From positions 1 through 45,874 of the forward strand of contig WTGO01000112.1 in the NCBI GenBank assembly GCA_011523515.1: a stretch of DNA of 45,874 nucleotides. Direction: 5' to 3'. This DNA is from Chloroflexota bacterium. Its GTDB lineage: Bacteria > Chloroflexota > Anaerolineae > Aggregatilineales > Phototrophicaceae. Made by a program: the position numbers and the translations under genes. A model generated the notes under the pieces. It saw only the letters and a list, made by a program, of their open reading frames with translations. It had not been told where the DNA came from and searched no databases. The first letter of the stretch is position 1, and the number at the start of each line of letters is the position of its first letter. Shown here piece by piece: positions 44,916-45,874 of the stretch.

Positions 44916-45212
44916 GTTTCCCGTTCGTTTCGTTTTGTGGCTAAACAATCAATGAGCGACTAAAGATTTTGGCATTTAGCTGGCGGCGGGCGATCTGGTA
45001 GCTAGCGCCTGCGGATTCCTTCAAATTTCAAAAATGGTATCTCTCGGTATAGCTGAATAAACTCGGAGTAACGTGGCAAGTCGCGCGAAAATATACATCA
45101 TGTAGAGACGAATCATCAAGTCGCCCGATGAAACCCAATCGCGAATCGACACCTGACCCCGCGGCTTGACAACCCGGCGCGGCAAACACGACAATCCGAT
45201 GTCGCCGGGCGC

Positions 45213-45874
45213 TTAACCCGCCCCGACAGGCAAGGCCGGCGCGCAGCACAAGACCAGCTCCTTGACCGCCCACACCTCGTCCAGACGGCGGACCGGCGCG
45301 GTATGCGGCGCATTGAGCAGCGTCTGGGGATCGCGGCGGGCTTCTTCGGCTATCGCTTCCATCGCTTCGACGAAAGCATCCAGATCTTCCTTGACCTCGG
45401 TCTCGGTGGGCTCGATCAGAAGCGCCTCGGGCACGATCAGCGGGAAGTAATTGGTCGGCGGGTGGAAGCCGTAATCCATCAGTCGCTTGGAGATGTCCAG
45501 CGCATGCACGTCGTCGACATTGTCGACATGCCCTTCGAGCACGAACTCATGCCCGCAGTAACGCGGGTAGGGCACCTTGTAGGTCCGCATCAGCTTGGCG
45601 CGCAGGTAGTTGGCGTTGAGCACGGCATAGCGCGTCACGTCCCGGATGCCGCTGTCGCCATAGACGCGGATGTAGGCGTAGGCGCGCAGGTGCATGCCGA
45701 AATTGCCGTGGAAGGCTTTCATGCGCCCGATACTCTTTTCGGGCATGACAAAGCCGTAGAGGGGCGCTACACCCCCCCTTAGAGAGCCAGGTGGGGACTT
45801 GCTACTCCCCTTCCCTGGTTCACCGGGGAAGGGGAGTAGCAAGTCCCCACCTGGCTCTCTAAGGGGGGGTGTAG
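45213..45874 (-). CDS. gcvPB: Glycine dehydrogenase (decarboxylating) subunit 2, C-terminal part
   Basis: The C-terminal part of the beta-type P protein of the glycine cleavage system, which decarboxylates glycine with pyridoxal phosphate. The homologous part begins near 45755: YGFVMPEKSIGRMKAFHGNF, then RAYAYIRVYG, AVLNANYLRAKL, YPRYCGHEFVLEG, DISKRLMDYGFHPPTNYFP and EPTETEVKEDLDAF are all family blocks. The PLP lysine lies upstream and is outside the window. Beyond 45767 the frame stays open to the window edge but runs through a long inverted repeat that encodes a Pro/Gly-rich stretch unlike the family. The 5' part is therefore cut off, and possibly disrupted. Confidence 0.85.
   Translation of the reverse strand, partial: TPPLREPGGDLLLPFPGEPGKGSSKSPPGSLRGGVAPLYGFVMPEKSIGRMKAFHGNFGMHLRAYAYIRVYGDSGIRDVTRYAVLNANYLRAKLMRTYKVPYPRYCGHEFVLEGHVDNVDDVHALDISKRLMDYGFHPPTNYFPLIVPEALLIEPTETEVKEDLDAFVEAMEAIAEEARRDPQTLLNAPHTAPVRRLDEVWAVKELVLCCAPALPVGAG
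45767..45874. repeat. Long perfect inverted repeat at the window edge
   Basis: Two 49-bp arms (45767-45815 and 45826-45874) are exact reverse complements around a 10-base centre, TGGTTCACCG, which can itself pair except for TTCA. The window ends exactly at the outer end of the right arm, so the true arm length is unknown. The core CCCCTTCCC/GGGGAAGGGG resembles the stems at 5385-5412 and 26393-26418. It lies inside the open frame of gcvPB. Confidence 0.9.

Noticed and set aside
45150..45212. Inverted repeat after gcvPB (CCCGG...CCGGG enclosing CGACA...TGTCG on the minus strand) as a terminator
   Set aside because: It can fold but has a large interior loop and no T tract, so it is not listed as a terminator.

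Overview
The window is a dense bacterial chromosome segment, by eye about 60% G+C, that is almost entirely housekeeping genes. The best guess for the source is a member of the Chloroflexota (Anaerolineae-like). This is an inference from protein character: two four-repeat S1 proteins, a DnaE with an acidic/proline-rich linker before its C-terminal domain, a UbiE-type (menaquinone) methyltransferase, CHAD and DUF1111 proteins, and the order hrcA-grpE-dnaK-dnaJ-prmA. It is not proven by any marker RNA; no rRNA or tRNA gene is visible. The right edge stops exactly inside a long inverted repeat, as often happens at the end of a metagenomic contig.

Layout. 1-5.3 kb (+): a double NYN-nuclease/winged-helix protein, then rpsO and pnp. 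5.3-8.4 kb (+): a short unrecognised protein translationally coupled to a degenerate methyltransferase, a THUMP-like methyltransferase and a phosphoribosyltransferase. 8.6-12.2 kb (+): a translation cluster with two tandem S1-repeat proteins, rpsU and infA, rich in readable promoters, terminators and leader structures. 12.3-20.0 kb (-): a heat-shock cluster hrcA, grpE, dnaK, dnaJ, prmA, ubiE, into which a lower-G+C P63C-domain gene has been inserted between dnaK and dnaJ. 20.2-26.3 kb (+): trxA, prs, a TVP38/TMEM64-type membrane protein, secA and a metallo-beta-lactamase-fold protein. 26.5-27.3 kb (-): mutM, divergent from dnaE. 27.4-32.4 kb (+): dnaE and pfkA. 32.4-33.8 kb (-): ybaK and a short-chain dehydrogenase. 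34.2-35.1 kb (+): a CHAD protein. 35.1-39.0 kb (-): two polytopic PMT-like glycosyltransferases. 39.1-40.6 kb (-): an exported di-heme oxidoreductase. 40.7-44.3 kb (-): a three-gene biotin-dependent acyl-CoA carboxylase operon. 44.5-45.9 kb (-): a small gene broken by an in-frame amber codon, then the 3' part of gcvPB.

How the genes work together. rpsO, pnp, the S1 proteins, rpsU, infA and the methyltransferases serve RNA metabolism and translation. The hrcA-dnaJ genes form the Hsp70 system. The carboxylase (beta, biotin carboxylase and carrier subunits) with gcvPB and pfkA covers central carbon metabolism. The glycosyltransferase pair suggests cell-envelope glycosylation.

Most unusual observations: a tandem pair of NYN domains of which only the second keeps its acidic residues; an approx. 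62-bp intergenic repeat in two copies that combines a perfect hairpin with a four-run G-quadruplex motif; a perfect-consensus promoter that leads into a terminator about 105 nt later, in front of the second S1 gene (small RNA or attenuator); the P63C gene within the Hsp70 operon; the amber-interrupted gene at 44.5 kb; and the 49-bp-arm palindrome read in frame inside gcvPB at the window edge. I found no CRISPR array, insertion sequence or recognisable defence system. No convincing new multi-gene system is visible.
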